DNA from: Bacillus sp. HNG
GTDB taxonomy: Bacteria; Bacillota; Bacilli; Bacillales; Bacillaceae_L
Direction of reading: 5' to 3'
DNA length: 64,000 nucleotides
Assembly (NCBI RefSeq): GCF_003400205.1
Contig: NZ_QUQV01000002.1
Coordinates: 124,001 to 188,000 of the forward strand
This document shows, piece by piece, positions 52,082 to 61,819 of this stretch; position 1 is the first letter of the stretch, and each line of letters starts with the position of its first letter. The notes beneath the pieces are model-generated. The model had not been told where the DNA came from. It saw only the letters and a program-made list of their open reading frames with translations, and did no database searches. The position numbers were made by a program, and so were the translations under genes.

Positions 52082-52814
52082 AAAAAGGCGAAAAGCAAAA
52101 CACGATGAGCATATGGATGAATCATGGTTGGTACCTTATGCGGATATATTGACATTATTGCTCGCGCTGTTCATTGTACTGTTTGCTGCAAGTAATGTGG
52201 ATGTTCAGAAATTCCAAAAACTTGCAAGCTCCTTTAATAATGTCTTTAAGGGCGGTACTTCTTTTTTAGAATATGAGAGTCCTGTACCCGTTGAAATTGA
52301 TAATGCTGAGATTGTAAATGAAAAAGAAAAAGAAAAACAGGAACAAGAAGAACTAAAGGAATTACAAAAAAAAATCAATGGCTATATCACGGAAAACGGA
52401 TTAGACTTAAGTCTTAAAACCCGCTTAGCCGATGAAGGGTTGCTCGTTACGATTCAGGATGGTGCATTCTTCGATCCCGGTAGCGCTGATGTGAGACCAG
52501 AGGATCTTAATCTAGCTCGTGAAATTTCGGAGCTGTTGGTAATGAACCCTCCTCGTAATATCATTGTAAGTGGGCATACCGATACAGTTCCAATGAATAA
52601 TCATGAATTTAAAAGCAACTGGCATTTAAGTGTCATGCGTGCGGTTAATTTTATGAGTCTTTTATTAGAAAATAAAAAGCTCGATCCTAGACTTTTTAGT
52701 GCTCGTGGTCTTGGTGAATATGAGCCTGTTGCGACCAACGAAACACCTGAAGGAAGAAAACTTAATCGTCGGGTTGAAGTACTCATCCAGCCAAATCTCG
52801 ACCAGCAAAAATAA
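52074..52814 (+). CDS. motB: Flagellar motor stator protein MotB
   Basis: This 246-residue partner of MotA has a single N-terminal membrane helix with the proton-carrying Asp in VPYADILTLLLALFIVLFAA. A plug and linker region rich in Lys and Glu is followed by an OmpA-like peptidoglycan-binding domain (VSGHTDTVPM, ARGLGEYEPVATNETPEGR, NRRVEVLI) that anchors the stator. The ATG overlaps the motA stop region, indicating translational coupling. A terminator ends the two-gene operon. The helix is closer to proton-type MotB than to sodium-type MotS, a tentative distinction. Confidence 0.95.
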   Translation: MARKRRKAKHDEHMDESWLVPYADILTLLLALFIVLFAASNVDVQKFQKLASSFNNVFKGGTSFLEYESPVPVEIDNAEIVNEKEKEKQEQEELKELQKKINGYITENGLDLSLKTRLADEGLLVTIQDGAFFDPGSADVRPEDLNLAREISELLVMNPPRNIIVSGHTDTVPMNNHEFKSNWHLSVMRAVNFMSLLLENKKLDPRLFSARGLGEYEPVATNETPEGRKLNRRVEVLIQPNLDQQK

Positions 52815-52838
52815 TGGCGGCCAAAGCCAGACATACGA

Positions 52839-52870
52839 ATGCCCACGGAATTTTCATCCCGTGGGCATTT
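52839..52870. terminator. Bidirectional terminator after motB
   Basis: AATGCCCACGG (52839-52849) pairs with CCGTGGGCATT (52859-52869), followed by TTATT. It also serves the convergent nucleotidase gene. Confidence 0.85.
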
Positions 52871-52872
52871 TA

Positions 52873-54438
52873 TTACCAAATTACTTTCCAATTTTCATCA
52901 ACTGTAGCTTCAATTGTCCCTCTTTCAAGAATATAATTTGCAATCAACTCCGACATATCGAGTGGGATATCCTTAATAATGGGTTTATCCTTGAACATCG
53001 CATAATCCCCACCACCACCTGCACGGTAGTTGTTCATGACAACATCATATTCTCCATCTGGTTGAATGGGTTCATCTTTAAACGTTAACTTGATGACACG
53101 CTCTCCAATCGGCTTAGAAATATCAAAAATATAATTAATCCCTTCCCACATATCATAATTGTAATGCTGTGGTTTAGGGGTAGTGAACGAAGGATTTACT
53201 GTAATTTCACCATTTTCAAGCATAAAATAGCTTGCACTTCTTTCTAATGCTTCCTTTATATCCTTACCACTGATTCGAACGACCGTTAACGTGTTTGGAT
53301 AAATATAATTGGAGACAACGTCTCTCATTGTTATCTTTGTTGGAAATCCTTTTGTCACATTATTAAAAAGAGCGGTATTTGAAATTGACACATTGGCAAC
53401 ATCCATCTGCACTTTATTAATAAATTCAACGAGAGCATTGTCCTTAAGGCGTGCCTTAAGTGGATCATCAATTGTCATATTACCTATTACTTGACCAATT
53501 GGTTGATCCAACCATTGCTGTGTCTCCGTTTCATATTCGTTAACTAACTGAAGGGAACTTTCGTCTGCTTCTATTTCCTTTACTGAGATGAGTTCAGGGT
53601 TTGAATCGGAAATCGTCCACCTGTCATCATTTTTAGTAAGTAAGAGTGTAACTTTCCCAATTGCTTGACCATTAAAGCTTGGCTGCAGGATTGGCACACC
53701 GTTTACCTTACCGGCAAGTGAGCGGTGTTGGTGACCGGTTAATAAAAGGTCGATCCCCGCAATTTCCTTACAAATCCGATACCCTTGGTTTTCACCCGTC
53801 AGCTTTTCAGTAGGTTCACCGGTATCAAGATCAGCCTCAAATCCTCCATGATAGGAAACGATCATGAGATCTGGATTTTCTTCATTGCGAATGTACTCCA
53901 CCCATTTTTTCGTGGATTCAAACGCATCTTCAAATGTTAACCCTTTGATATGTTCAGGATTTTCCCAGTTTGGGATATAGTGAGTGGTCACACCAAGAAT
54001 CGCAGCCTTAATACCATCCTCGAGTTCTACGATAATATAGGGCTTGCCAATAAAAGGCTCCCCTCTTTCATCTAAAATATTTGCGGACAGCCATGGGAAA
54101 TTAGATTCGCTTATCGCTTGCTGCAACACCTTCATTCCATAATTGAACTCATGATTTCCAATTACTGCAGCATCGTAGTTTAAATCATTTAATAATGTAA
54201 TCATTGGATTTTGTTTATGACTATTTGATCGTACATAATGATAGGTTAAAGGGGTTCCTTGAATTAAATCTCCATTATCGATAACGATTGTGTTCCTATT
54301 CCGATTTCTCTCTTGTTTAATGACAGTTGCAATTTTAGCGAGACCAAGCCCAGCAGTTTCATTACTTCCATAATTAATCGGAAATATATTGCCGTGCACA
54401 TCACTCGTTTCAAGGATTGTAATTGTAATAGATTTCAT
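52873..54438 (-). CDS. Bifunctional metallophosphatase/5'-nucleotidase
   Basis: This 521-residue enzyme has an N-terminal calcineurin-like metallophosphoesterase domain (ILETSDVHGNIFP, IDNGDLIQGTPL, GNHEFNYG, LLTGHQHR). The C-terminal 5'-nucleotidase domain has FNNVTKGFPTKITMRDVVSN and YRAGGGGDYAMF. There is no signal peptide, so it should act in the cytoplasm, unlike UshA-type relatives. It begins 128 bp after the last phn permease gene on the same strand, with a weak terminator between. It may take phosphate from organophosphates brought in by that transporter. Confidence 0.88.
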   Translation of the reverse strand: MKSITITILETSDVHGNIFPINYGSNETAGLGLAKIATVIKQERNRNRNTIVIDNGDLIQGTPLTYHYVRSNSHKQNPMITLLNDLNYDAAVIGNHEFNYGMKVLQQAISESNFPWLSANILDERGEPFIGKPYIIVELEDGIKAAILGVTTHYIPNWENPEHIKGLTFEDAFESTKKWVEYIRNEENPDLMIVSYHGGFEADLDTGEPTEKLTGENQGYRICKEIAGIDLLLTGHQHRSLAGKVNGVPILQPSFNGQAIGKVTLLLTKNDDRWTISDSNPELISVKEIEADESSLQLVNEYETETQQWLDQPIGQVIGNMTIDDPLKARLKDNALVEFINKVQMDVANVSISNTALFNNVTKGFPTKITMRDVVSNYIYPNTLTVVRISGKDIKEALERSASYFMLENGEITVNPSFTTPKPQHYNYDMWEGINYIFDISKPIGERVIKLTFKDEPIQPDGEYDVVMNNYRAGGGGDYAMFKDKPIIKDIPLDMSELIANYILERGTIEATVDENWKVIW

Positions 54439-54527
54439 CTTTGTTACCTCGTTTTGTTATAGGGTCCATTTTTAGTATACACAAATTTTCCAACTTAGCG
54501 TGAAAGAAATCGTCACTTTTACATAAA

Positions 54528-54556
54528 ACAGCACTTCCTCATACAAGAAGTGCTGT
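54528..54556 (-). terminator. Hairpin after the phn operon
   Basis: ACAGCACTTC (54528-54537) pairs exactly with GAAGTGCTGT (54547-54556). The T-tract on the minus strand is short, so some read-through into the nucleotidase gene is possible. Confidence 0.72.
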
Positions 54557-54566
54557 TGCTCAACAT

Positions 54567-55361
54567 TTAAACTATTTTACTACGAATTTTTCCACTGATT
54601 GCATCAATGATTGTTACCACAATTATGATGATGATTAACATCATACCAACCTGCTCCCAGTTACGCTGCATGGATGCAATAAGTAATGGGGCACCAATTC
54701 CCCCCGCACCTACAATACCAAGAATTGTTGACGCACGTACATCGACTTCAAAACGATACATCGCGTAGTTTGAAAACTGTGGAATGATTTGCGGAATAAC
54801 TCCAAACCAAATCACTTGAATCCGGTTTGCACCATTTGCTTTTAGTGCTTCAAGTACTTTCATATCTATGGATTCAACTACTTCGGAATACAGCTTTCCA
54901 AGCATCCCAATGGAATGGATCCCAACTGCTAATACACCTGCATAAGGACCAATACCTACAGCCGCAACGAAAATAATTGCAAGCATAATTTCTGGGAATG
55001 CACGAATTCCATTTAAAATCCATTTTCCAATGGTTGAGACCTTTGAAATATTTCTCGCAGCTAAAAATCCGAATGGAATAGCTAAAACAGCTGCAATAAG
55101 TGTACCTGCATATGCAATCAGAATCGATTCTAACATGTAATAGGCATATTCAGGAATCTTCGCATGAATCTCTGGCATAAAGAACGGATCCCAGAAAAGT
55201 CTCTTAAAAATGGTCATCGGGCTTAAGACTGAACCCCGATAGGATAAATCCGTCATCGTAAATGCAATATAATATAAATAGATTAAGACAAGTGAAATAA
55301 CGACAATCTTCCATCGTCCTTTTTTTGCTGGCGGTTTTAAATATTGCGCTCCTTTTTGCAT
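54567..55361 (-). CDS. phnE: Phosphonate-type ABC transporter permease 2
   Basis: This 264-residue permease has about six membrane helices. The binding-protein-dependent transport motif lies in EALKANGANRIQVIWFGVIP. RAFPEIMLAIIFVAAVGIGP and FEVDVRASTILGIVGAGGIG are PhnE hallmarks. The start codon overlaps the first permease's stop codon (TAATG). Two PhnE-type permeases in tandem presumably form a heterodimeric channel. The PhnCDE family carries phosphonates or phosphite and, in some systems, other phosphorus compounds. Confidence 0.9.
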   Translation of the reverse strand: MQKGAQYLKPPAKKGRWKIVVISLVLIYLYYIAFTMTDLSYRGSVLSPMTIFKRLFWDPFFMPEIHAKIPEYAYYMLESILIAYAGTLIAAVLAIPFGFLAARNISKVSTIGKWILNGIRAFPEIMLAIIFVAAVGIGPYAGVLAVGIHSIGMLGKLYSEVVESIDMKVLEALKANGANRIQVIWFGVIPQIIPQFSNYAMYRFEVDVRASTILGIVGAGGIGAPLLIASMQRNWEQVGMMLIIIIIVVTIIDAISGKIRSKIV

Positions 55362-56170
55362 TACATCAATCGCTCCCTTACTCGGTTACTGATGAAGTCA
55401 ATAATCGTAACCGCTATAAAAGTCATGATGACAATTGTAGATACATTGTCAAAATTAAACATCGCTAATTGTTTTTTAAGGATTAAACCAATACCACCAG
55501 CACCTACAAATCCAAGAACAACAGACGCACGAACATTAATTTCTAATACATATAATGAATATGATGTAAAATGTGGCATAATTTGCGGTAATACACCGTA
55601 CCAGATGACTTGAACAATATTACCACCCGTTGCCCGAATCGCCTCTAATGGATTCGGATCAATTGCTTCAATGGTTTCACTGATCAATTTCGCAAGAATA
55701 CCCACTGAAAAGATAAAAAGAGCTAACACACCGGCTAATGCTCCGATCCCCACTATTGCTACTAAAATAACAGCCAAAATCAACTCAGGAATCGTACGTA
55801 AGATATTTAAAAAGAATCGAAAAGCTTTATAAAAAGCTTTATTTTTATTAATATTTGCCGCAGCCAAAAAGCTAATTGGCAATGCTACAATGGCTGATAA
55901 AGTTGTACTTAAAAAGGCCATATTCCATGTTTCAATTAAACTTGTTAGCACAGTATCCGCGTAACCTAGATTAGGCGGAAATAAATCCTTTACGATAAAA
56001 TCGATAACGATTGGCATCCCTTTAATAATTTCATCGGGATAAGCCTCTGTAAAAACGGCTGAAACAATATATAAAGCAATGATTACCGTTAAAATGCTTC
56101 CAATAGTAGCTTTTGCCCGCGTTGTAACAACAGGAATTTTTTTATTCAAGGAGTCTACTTGTTTACTCAT
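55361..56170 (-). CDS. phnE: Phosphonate-type ABC transporter permease 1
   Basis: This 269-residue permease is homologous to the next gene. [20 protein letters not shown] is the ATPase-contact loop, [20 protein letters not shown] is the mid-membrane signature and [20 protein letters not shown] the C-terminal signature. The N-terminal helix follows a polar stretch of about 20 residues. It overlaps phnC by 4 bp (ATGA), so translation is coupled throughout the operon. Confidence 0.9.
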   Translation of the reverse strand: MSKQVDSLNKKIPVVTTRAKATIGSILTVIIALYIVSAVFTEAYPDEIIKGMPIVIDFIVKDLFPPNLGYADTVLTSLIETWNMAFLSTTLSAIVALPISFLAAANINKNKAFYKAFRFFLNILRTIPELILAVILVAIVGIGALAGVLALFIFSVGILAKLISETIEAIDPNPLEAIRATGGNIVQVIWYGVLPQIMPHFTSYSLYVLEINVRASVVLGFVGAGGIGLILKKQLAMFNFDNVSTIVIMTFIAVTIIDFISNRVRERLM

Positions 56171-56940
56171 TCTTCAACACTCCCGCGCATATCTCCATCC
56201 TTAATTGGACGACCATATATTTGCTCAAATGTTTTTTCATTCACGGTAGATGCAGGACCATCAAACACAATTTCACCAGCCCTCATCCCGATGATGCGAT
56301 CAGCATATTCCATGGCCATATCAATAAAGTGAAGATTAACAATGGTCGTAATTCCTAGTTCTTGATTAATTCTTTTTAAGTCTCTCATCACGACATGTGA
56401 TGTAGGAGGGTCAAGACTTGCAACTGGCTCGTCAGCTAAAATAACATTTGGCTTTTGCGTTAGAGCTCGTGCAATACTTACACGTTGTTGTTGTCCCCCA
56501 CTCAGTTGGTCAGCACGTGAATATGCTTTTTCTTCAATACCTACACGCTTCAAGTTGGTTAAGGCCAACTCTTTATCTTCTTGAGAAAAAAGACCTAATA
56601 GACTTTTAATAGTGCCAATATGACCGAGTCTGCCAGTCAATACATTTCGAAGAACAGACATACGATTAACAAGATTATAGTTTTGGAAAATCATTCCAAT
56701 ATTTGTACGTAGTTTTTTAAGTTCTCTTTCCTTAAATTTCAAGGTGTTCTTGCCATCTATAATTAACTCTCCCTCAGTAGGTTTAACCAATTGGTTAATA
56801 CTTCTGATAAAAGTGGATTTTCCCGCGCCAGATAAACCAACCACAACCACAAATTCACCAGGATTAATGGTAACATTAATATTTTTCAACCCCTGGTGCC
56901 CATTTGGATAAGTTAATGAAACATTTTTAAATTCAATCAT
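56167..56940 (-). CDS. phnC: Phosphonate-type ABC transporter ATP-binding protein
   Basis: This is a 257-residue ATPase. Walker A is GLSGAGKST, the Q-loop is [11 protein letters not shown], the signature is [15 protein letters not shown], Walker B is [13 protein letters not shown] and the switch His is in [10 protein letters not shown]. These match PhnC. The ATG follows AAAGGAG. It lies 164 bp after phnD, with an attenuating hairpin between, and is coupled to both permease genes. No C-P lyase or phosphonatase gene is visible within the window. Confidence 0.92.
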   Translation of the reverse strand: MIEFKNVSLTYPNGHQGLKNINVTINPGEFVVVVGLSGAGKSTFIRSINQLVKPTEGELIIDGKNTLKFKERELKKLRTNIGMIFQNYNLVNRMSVLRNVLTGRLGHIGTIKSLLGLFSQEDKELALTNLKRVGIEEKAYSRADQLSGGQQQRVSIARALTQKPNVILADEPVASLDPPTSHVVMRDLKRINQELGITTIVNLHFIDMAMEYADRIIGMRAGEIVFDGPASTVNEKTFEQIYGRPIKDGDMRGSVEE

Positions 56941-57037
56941 TGTCTTGCTCCTTTACGTTCATTAAAAATCTAATAGCTTTCACCTGTATGATGTTCATTA
57001 CCATTTTGGACAAAACTTCAAATTAAAAATTTTCTTA

Positions 57038-57072
57038 AAAAAAGAGAGAAGATGTCTCCTCTCTCTTTATAC
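57038..57072 (-). terminator. Partial terminator between phnD and phnC
   Basis: AAAGAGAGA (57041-57049) pairs with TCTCTCTTT (57060-57068), with a T-run on the minus strand. It would raise binding protein over ATPase and permease, a common arrangement in ABC operons. Confidence 0.75.
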
Positions 57073-57104
57073 TTTTTATTAGGTAATAAGGATAATTTTT
57101 TTAA

Positions 57105-58037
57105 TTACTCTCCTAATTGATCTTTAAATTTCTCGTAAACTTCACGAACAACGTCAAATTCTTGATCAGATGCTTCCGCAATTCCGTCCCAAGTGTAAAC
57201 TTCATTCATAACTTTTAACACTTCAGGCTTATCGTTAATTGACATAAATGCTTCTTTAATTTTAGCTTTCATGTCTTCTGGAAGATCGCTACGAACAGAA
57301 ACACCGTCATTAGGAATTGCATCCGTGTAACCAATAATTTTTAGTTTTTCTTTTACATCTGGAATATCTTTCTCTAAGTTGTCACGAACATCTGTGAAAG
57401 TTGTTGCAAAATCTGCAGAACCATCTAATACCGCAAGAGCAGCATTATCATGACCACCTACAGCAACTTGTTTATAGAAAGTATCAAGATTTTCAACACC
57501 CATTTCCATTAATTGAGATGCTGGGAATAGGAATCCAGAAGTTGAAAGTGGGTCACCATATGCCCAAGTTAAGCCTTCAGTAGCAACAACATCGTCTAAA
57601 GAAGTTAACTTAGAATCTGCAGCAGCAACGTATTGTGCTTTATATGTATCTGATCCATGACGAATCGCTTTTACTAACACGTCTACATTCGCACGTTCCT
57701 TAGCCTGTACATAACCAAATGGGTTTGTGAAGCCAATATCAACTTTACCAGTTCTCATACCTTCAACAAGACCAACGAAGTCGATCATAACTTCTGCTTT
57801 AACAGGTACTCCAAGCTGTTCAGTTAAGTATTCTTCTAGTGGTTTAACATTGTCTGCAATTGTATCAGCTTCTTGAGAAGGAATGAATCCCATTGTTAAT
57901 TCAGTAACTTCTTCAGTCTTTCCTTCGTCTCCGCCTTTTGCATTGTCATCTCCGGCGTTGTCTTTATCATCGGAGCCACATGCTGCAATAACAAAAACCA
58001 TACCAATTGCCATAAGTAATGCTAATAACTTTTTCAT
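57105..58037 (-). CDS. phnD: Phosphonate-type ABC transporter substrate-binding lipoprotein
   Basis: This is a 310-residue PhnD/PtxB-like receptor. A signal peptide with lipobox VIAAC (residues about 16-20) precedes an acidic Asp/Gly/Lys linker. The binding fold begins LTMGFIPSQEADTIADNVKP and has GKVDIGFTNPFGYVQAKE, SGFLFPASQLMEMGV and GSADFATTFTDV, which line the ligand cleft in this family. It is first in the operon. Whether the ligand is phosphonate, phosphite or an organophosphate ester cannot be read from sequence. Confidence 0.9.
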   Translation of the reverse strand: MKKLLALLMAIGMVFVIAACGSDDKDNAGDDNAKGGDEGKTEEVTELTMGFIPSQEADTIADNVKPLEEYLTEQLGVPVKAEVMIDFVGLVEGMRTGKVDIGFTNPFGYVQAKERANVDVLVKAIRHGSDTYKAQYVAAADSKLTSLDDVVATEGLTWAYGDPLSTSGFLFPASQLMEMGVENLDTFYKQVAVGGHDNAALAVLDGSADFATTFTDVRDNLEKDIPDVKEKLKIIGYTDAIPNDGVSVRSDLPEDMKAKIKEAFMSINDKPEVLKVMNEVYTWDGIAEASDQEFDVVREVYEKFKDQLGE

Positions 58038-58165
58038 TTTCTCTCCTCCTAAACATGATGTAAAAGTAAAACCTCATTCATTATATATTAAAATATTACG
58101 GATTTCGACATATATTTTGAATTTTTTACAATTTATTAACATTCATATTACAAGAATACTAGTAT

Positions 58166-58966
58166 TTATCTATTTTCATGGTTTATTGTTTCAAAAATCT
58201 CATCTAACACATTATTATTCGAAAATATTGTTATTTGGGGTGAAAATACAGAAAATGACTGGTTATCTAATGTCTTCATGACACCACCTACTTCTTGTAA
58301 AATGACCATTCCACCAGCAATGTCCCATGGTGACAAACGAAAATCAAAGTAGGTTTCCAATCTTCCACAAGCAACATAGACGATTTCAAGTGCAGCTGAG
58401 CCAAGATATCTTGTTCCTCTTGCTTTTTGAATCATTTCAGTAAAAATCGTATGATCCACCCTATCATTTGGGACTAACCAATACTGGCAAATACTAATAT
58501 TGGCTTCTTCTAATCCTTTGTCTTCCAATTTTGATAACGGCTGTTCATTAAGATAAGCCCCTTGCCCTGCTACTGCATGGAACATCTCATCTGCGATTGG
58601 GTCATACACGATGCCAATCCGTGGCATGCCCTTTTCATAAATTCCAATTGAAATAGCGAAATTTCTTTTTTGATGAACGAAATTCGTTGTTCCATCGATT
58701 GGATCAACAATCCAGACAATTTCATTTTCAGGATTGAAATCCTGATTTGTCGCTAGCCCCTCTTCACCTAGAAAGAAATGGCTCGGAAAGCTCGTCTTAA
58801 TATGGTCAATAAAAAACTGCTCAATTTCCTTATCCTTATTCGTGACTAAATCAGCAGCAGATGTTTTATACTCTACATTTACACTTTCCTGCGTAGCTTT
58901 TCGAAGAATTTCACCCGCTTCATATGTCCATTCTTTAGCTATTTGAGATACTTCATTCCAATTCAC
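58166..58966 (-). CDS. Inositol monophosphatase family protein
   Basis: This 266-residue magnesium-dependent phosphatase has the metal ligands of the family: GEEGLA (Glu), WIVDPIDGTTNFVHQ (two Asp) and SPWDIAGGMVILQEVGG (Asp). It may act on inositol phosphate, but bacterial members also hydrolyse 3'-phosphoadenosine 5'-phosphate, fructose bisphosphate or other esters. It starts at GTG, 8 nt after AAAGGAGG. It lies 128 bp upstream of phnD on the same strand, so cotranscription or shared phosphorus metabolism is possible. Confidence 0.88.
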   Translation of the reverse strand: MNWNEVSQIAKEWTYEAGEILRKATQESVNVEYKTSAADLVTNKDKEIEQFFIDHIKTSFPSHFFLGEEGLATNQDFNPENEIVWIVDPIDGTTNFVHQKRNFAISIGIYEKGMPRIGIVYDPIADEMFHAVAGQGAYLNEQPLSKLEDKGLEEANISICQYWLVPNDRVDHTIFTEMIQKARGTRYLGSAALEIVYVACGRLETYFDFRLSPWDIAGGMVILQEVGGVMKTLDNQSFSVFSPQITIFSNNNVLDEIFETINHENR

Positions 58967-59040
58967 AATTATTTCCTCCTTTTCATCGTATTAACCCTAT
59001 ACAATAACTTCGAATTGGTCAATATTTTTCCCCATACAAA

Positions 59041-59276
59041 AAACCCACTTAAAAGTGGGTTTCAGACTGTTGACAAACGCTCGCATACTTTGTTGCTTGC
59101 CTCTCTCGTCCGCTCATGAAGGGAACTTCTATTCGCGTCTTCGATCGGCTGAGCGCCTTGTCTGACAAGCGTTTTCAAGACAGTCTGGAAAAAGTAATTT
59201 ATGTGAAGATATCCTGCAAATAATCATGTAGACAAAGTCAGTACTGACTTTGTCTTAAACCCACTTAAAAGTGGTT
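59041..59276. repeat. Hairpin element between direct copies of a terminator-like palindrome
   Basis: AAACCCACTTAAAAGTGGGT (59041-59060, continuing TT) recurs as AAACCCACTTAAAAGTGGTT at 59257-59276. Between them lie CAGACTGTTGACAAACGCT (59063 onward) and its imperfect inverted copy ending ACAGTCTG near 59185, then a perfect GACAAAGTCA-GTAC-TGACTTTGTC hairpin (59231-59254). No ORF. It fills the 322-bp gap and probably terminates the aldo/keto reductase gene. Confidence 0.75.
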
Positions 59277-59288
59277 ATAAGATATTTT

Positions 59289-60236
59289 TTACACAGTTAA
59301 AATCGCTTCAATTCTCTTAATCTCTTCAAATCCAAGGACGAGATCAGACGCTTTTGCATTTGCCTCGATTTGTTCGGGATTTGTTGCCCCAACAAGAGTG
59401 CTGGCAACATTATGCTGTCTTAAAATCCATGCTAGTGCTAATTCAGGCAAGGTAACGCCTAGTTCATTTGAAAATTCCTCAAGTCGGTCTATTTTCGTTG
59501 ATACAATTCCATTAATAATGTTTTTCACCCATGTATTCACTTGGGAATTTGCCCCCCTACTACCTGAAGGAACGGCACCGCCTCGATACTTGCCCGTTAA
59601 TACACCTTGGGCAAGCGGAGAATACACGACCTGTGAAATTCCATTCTTTTCGCAAACGGGGATAATTTCATCCTCGATATCACGATGGAGCATATTGTAT
59701 TGAGGTTGGTTAACAATGATGCGATCTAATAAAAACTTATCGGCAATCGCAATCGCTTCTTGAATTTGAGCAGCACTCCACTCACTTACACCAACATATA
59801 GAATCTTCCCCTGCCGAATCAAATCGTCAATTGCACGCAACGTTTCATCAACTGGGGTATCCTCGTCATAGCGATGACAGTAAAACACATCTACGTAATC
59901 TAAGTCCATGCGTTTTAAGCTTGCATGTACTTGCTCAATGATATGTTTTCTCGACAACCCTCTGTCGTTTGGTCCATCTCCCATCGCACCATATGCTTTT
60001 GTGGTTATACAATAGGATTCCCGTCGGTACTCTTTTAATGCACTTGCTAATATTCGTTCCCCTTCACCACGCTCATAGACATTTGCGGAATCGAAAAAAT
60101 TTATACCAAGTTCATATGCTTTATGAACTGTTTTCGCTGCCATTTTTTCATCTACTGTTTTACCAAAAGTTAACCAGCTTCCTAAACTGATTTCACTCAC
60201 CTTAAGCCCCGAACGACCTAGCCTTCTATATTTCAT
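59289..60236 (-). CDS. Aldo/keto reductase (Kv-beta-like family)
   Basis: This is a 315-residue NADPH-dependent oxidoreductase with a TIM barrel. The catalytic tetrad is visible as Asp and Tyr in FFDSANVYERGEGE, Lys in ITTKAYG and His in FYCHRYDEDTPV. GVSEWSAAQIQEA, YSPLAQGVLTGKYRGG and LVGATNPEQIEANAKA are typical of the YghZ/Kv-beta subgroup. The substrate is unknown. The ATG follows AAGGAGGAGG. It is monocistronic. Confidence 0.9.
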   Translation of the reverse strand: MKYRRLGRSGLKVSEISLGSWLTFGKTVDEKMAAKTVHKAYELGINFFDSANVYERGEGERILASALKEYRRESYCITTKAYGAMGDGPNDRGLSRKHIIEQVHASLKRMDLDYVDVFYCHRYDEDTPVDETLRAIDDLIRQGKILYVGVSEWSAAQIQEAIAIADKFLLDRIIVNQPQYNMLHRDIEDEIIPVCEKNGISQVVYSPLAQGVLTGKYRGGAVPSGSRGANSQVNTWVKNIINGIVSTKIDRLEEFSNELGVTLPELALAWILRQHNVASTLVGATNPEQIEANAKASDLVLGFEEIKRIEAILTV

Positions 60237-60462
60237 GTCATGCCTCCTCCTTACTTCGCGAATACTGTCTTAACATTAAATTTATCAGAAATTTCAAACG
60301 AGGTAAAGCAATACTCGAAAAATAAAAAGGGTAGATTTTTCCCTTGTTTTTCCTGGATTATTTTTGAATTTTCACTTTACAAAAATGAAAAAAAGGTTTT
60401 TCATAGAGGAAAGGATTAAATTGACCTTCAATAGGTAAGTCAACAAAGGGGAAATCTATAAC

Positions 60463-61695
60463 ATGCTTGCAGCGAAAACACAGGCTACTCGTCCAGAAGC
60501 AGATGCAAACAAAACGCTTTATGGAATTTTAGTTATCATCGGATTTTGTCATATGCTGAATGACTCCATCCAAGCCATTATCCCGGCAATGTTTCCAATT
60601 TTAGAACGTTCCATGGGGTTATCATTTACACAGCTTGGATTAATCTCCTTCGCGCTACAAATGACTGCTTCAGTTGCCCAACCTGTTGTTGGGTGGTATA
60701 CAGATAAGAAACCAATGCCATATGCTTTACCAATCGGATTAACATCCACCTTTTTTGGAGTAATTGGATTGGCATTTGCCCCAAACTTTATAACTATCAT
60801 TCTGTCCGTTCTTTTTATTGGGGTTGGATCCGCCGTGTTCCATCCTGAGGGCTCCCGCGTTGCCTACATGGCAGCTGGTAACAGACGTGGATTGGCGCAA
60901 TCCATTTATCAGGTTGGCGGAAACTCAGGCCAGGCTCTTGCGCCTGTCATTACGGCATTAATTCTTGTCCCGTTAGGACAATTTGGCGCCATTTGGTTTT
61001 CATTAGTTGCAGCACTTGCAGTTGGTTTACTTGTGTATATCGCAGGCTGGTATGCTCGAACTTTGAAAACAGTGGAGATTCAAAAGAAAGTGATGAAAGC
61101 TGTATCAGCTGTACCACGAAACATGAAAGCTATTAAACTAGCATTAGTTATACTTGTACTATTTGTTTTTGCACGTACTTGGTATATGTCAAGTATCACG
61201 AACTTTTACTCATTTTATGTCATTGAAAAATATGGATATACCATTTCACAAGCACAGATCTATATTTTCCTATTCTTAGCAACTGGCGCACTTGGTACCT
61301 TCTTTGGGGGGCCTCTTGCCGATAAATTTGGGAAACGAAATGTCATTATCGCATCCTTATTAGGAACGGCGCCGTTAGCCCTCGTCTTGCCGTTTGTCGG
61401 ACCGCATGTTGCGATAGTGCTCGTAACCGTGATTGGATTTATCCTTTTATCAAGCTTTTCAGTTACAGTTGTATATGCACAAGAACTGATGCCTGGAAAA
61501 ATCGGCATGGTGTCCGGGTTAATCGTCGGTCTTGCCTTCGGTATGGGTGCTATCGGGGGAGTCGCAATCGGTTCGATTATTGATGCGATTGGATTGACAC
61601 CAACCATCATCATGATGGGCTTCCTTCCATTGCTTGGGTTCATGGCCTTCTTATTGCCAACCGACCAAAAATTAAATGAATGGAATCATGCTTAA
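60463..61695 (+). CDS. MFS transporter, fosmidomycin-resistance (Fsr) type
   Basis: This is a 410-residue major facilitator with twelve predicted helices. HMLNDSIQAIIPAMFPI near the N-terminus, SVAQPVVGWYTDKKP (loop 2-3 motif) and AVFHPEGSRVAYMAAGNRRG are hallmarks of the Fsr group. GGPLADKFGKRNVI is the second-half loop motif. Fsr in Escherichia coli exports fosmidomycin; the physiological role is unknown. The ATG follows AAAGGGG. A terminator ends this single-gene unit. Confidence 0.9.
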   Translation: MLAAKTQATRPEADANKTLYGILVIIGFCHMLNDSIQAIIPAMFPILERSMGLSFTQLGLISFALQMTASVAQPVVGWYTDKKPMPYALPIGLTSTFFGVIGLAFAPNFITIILSVLFIGVGSAVFHPEGSRVAYMAAGNRRGLAQSIYQVGGNSGQALAPVITALILVPLGQFGAIWFSLVAALAVGLLVYIAGWYARTLKTVEIQKKVMKAVSAVPRNMKAIKLALVILVLFVFARTWYMSSITNFYSFYVIEKYGYTISQAQIYIFLFLATGALGTFFGGPLADKFGKRNVIIASLLGTAPLALVLPFVGPHVAIVLVTVIGFILLSSFSVTVVYAQELMPGKIGMVSGLIVGLAFGMGAIGGVAIGSIIDAIGLTPTIIMMGFLPLLGFMAFLLPTDQKLNEWNHA

Positions 61696-61698
61696 TTA

Positions 61699-61728
61699 TG
61701 AAGGACGCTCACACGGCGTCCTTTTTAT
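61699..61728 (+). terminator. Terminator of the Fsr-type transporter gene
   Basis: AAGGACGC (61701-61708) pairs exactly with GCGTCCTT (61716-61723), followed by TTTATT. Confidence 0.88.
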
Positions 61729-61819
61729 TCGGATTTAAAGTAAATGCTTGGATCCTTTTCATACATTTTTGACAAAAAAATAAACAACTCACGTAAATGA
61801 ATTGTTTGAGACTGACCAT

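Noticed and set aside
58040-58165. Pho-box upstream of phnD
   Set aside because: Some TTTTACA-like words occur, but I could not find the regular 11-bp spaced repeats expected for PhoP.
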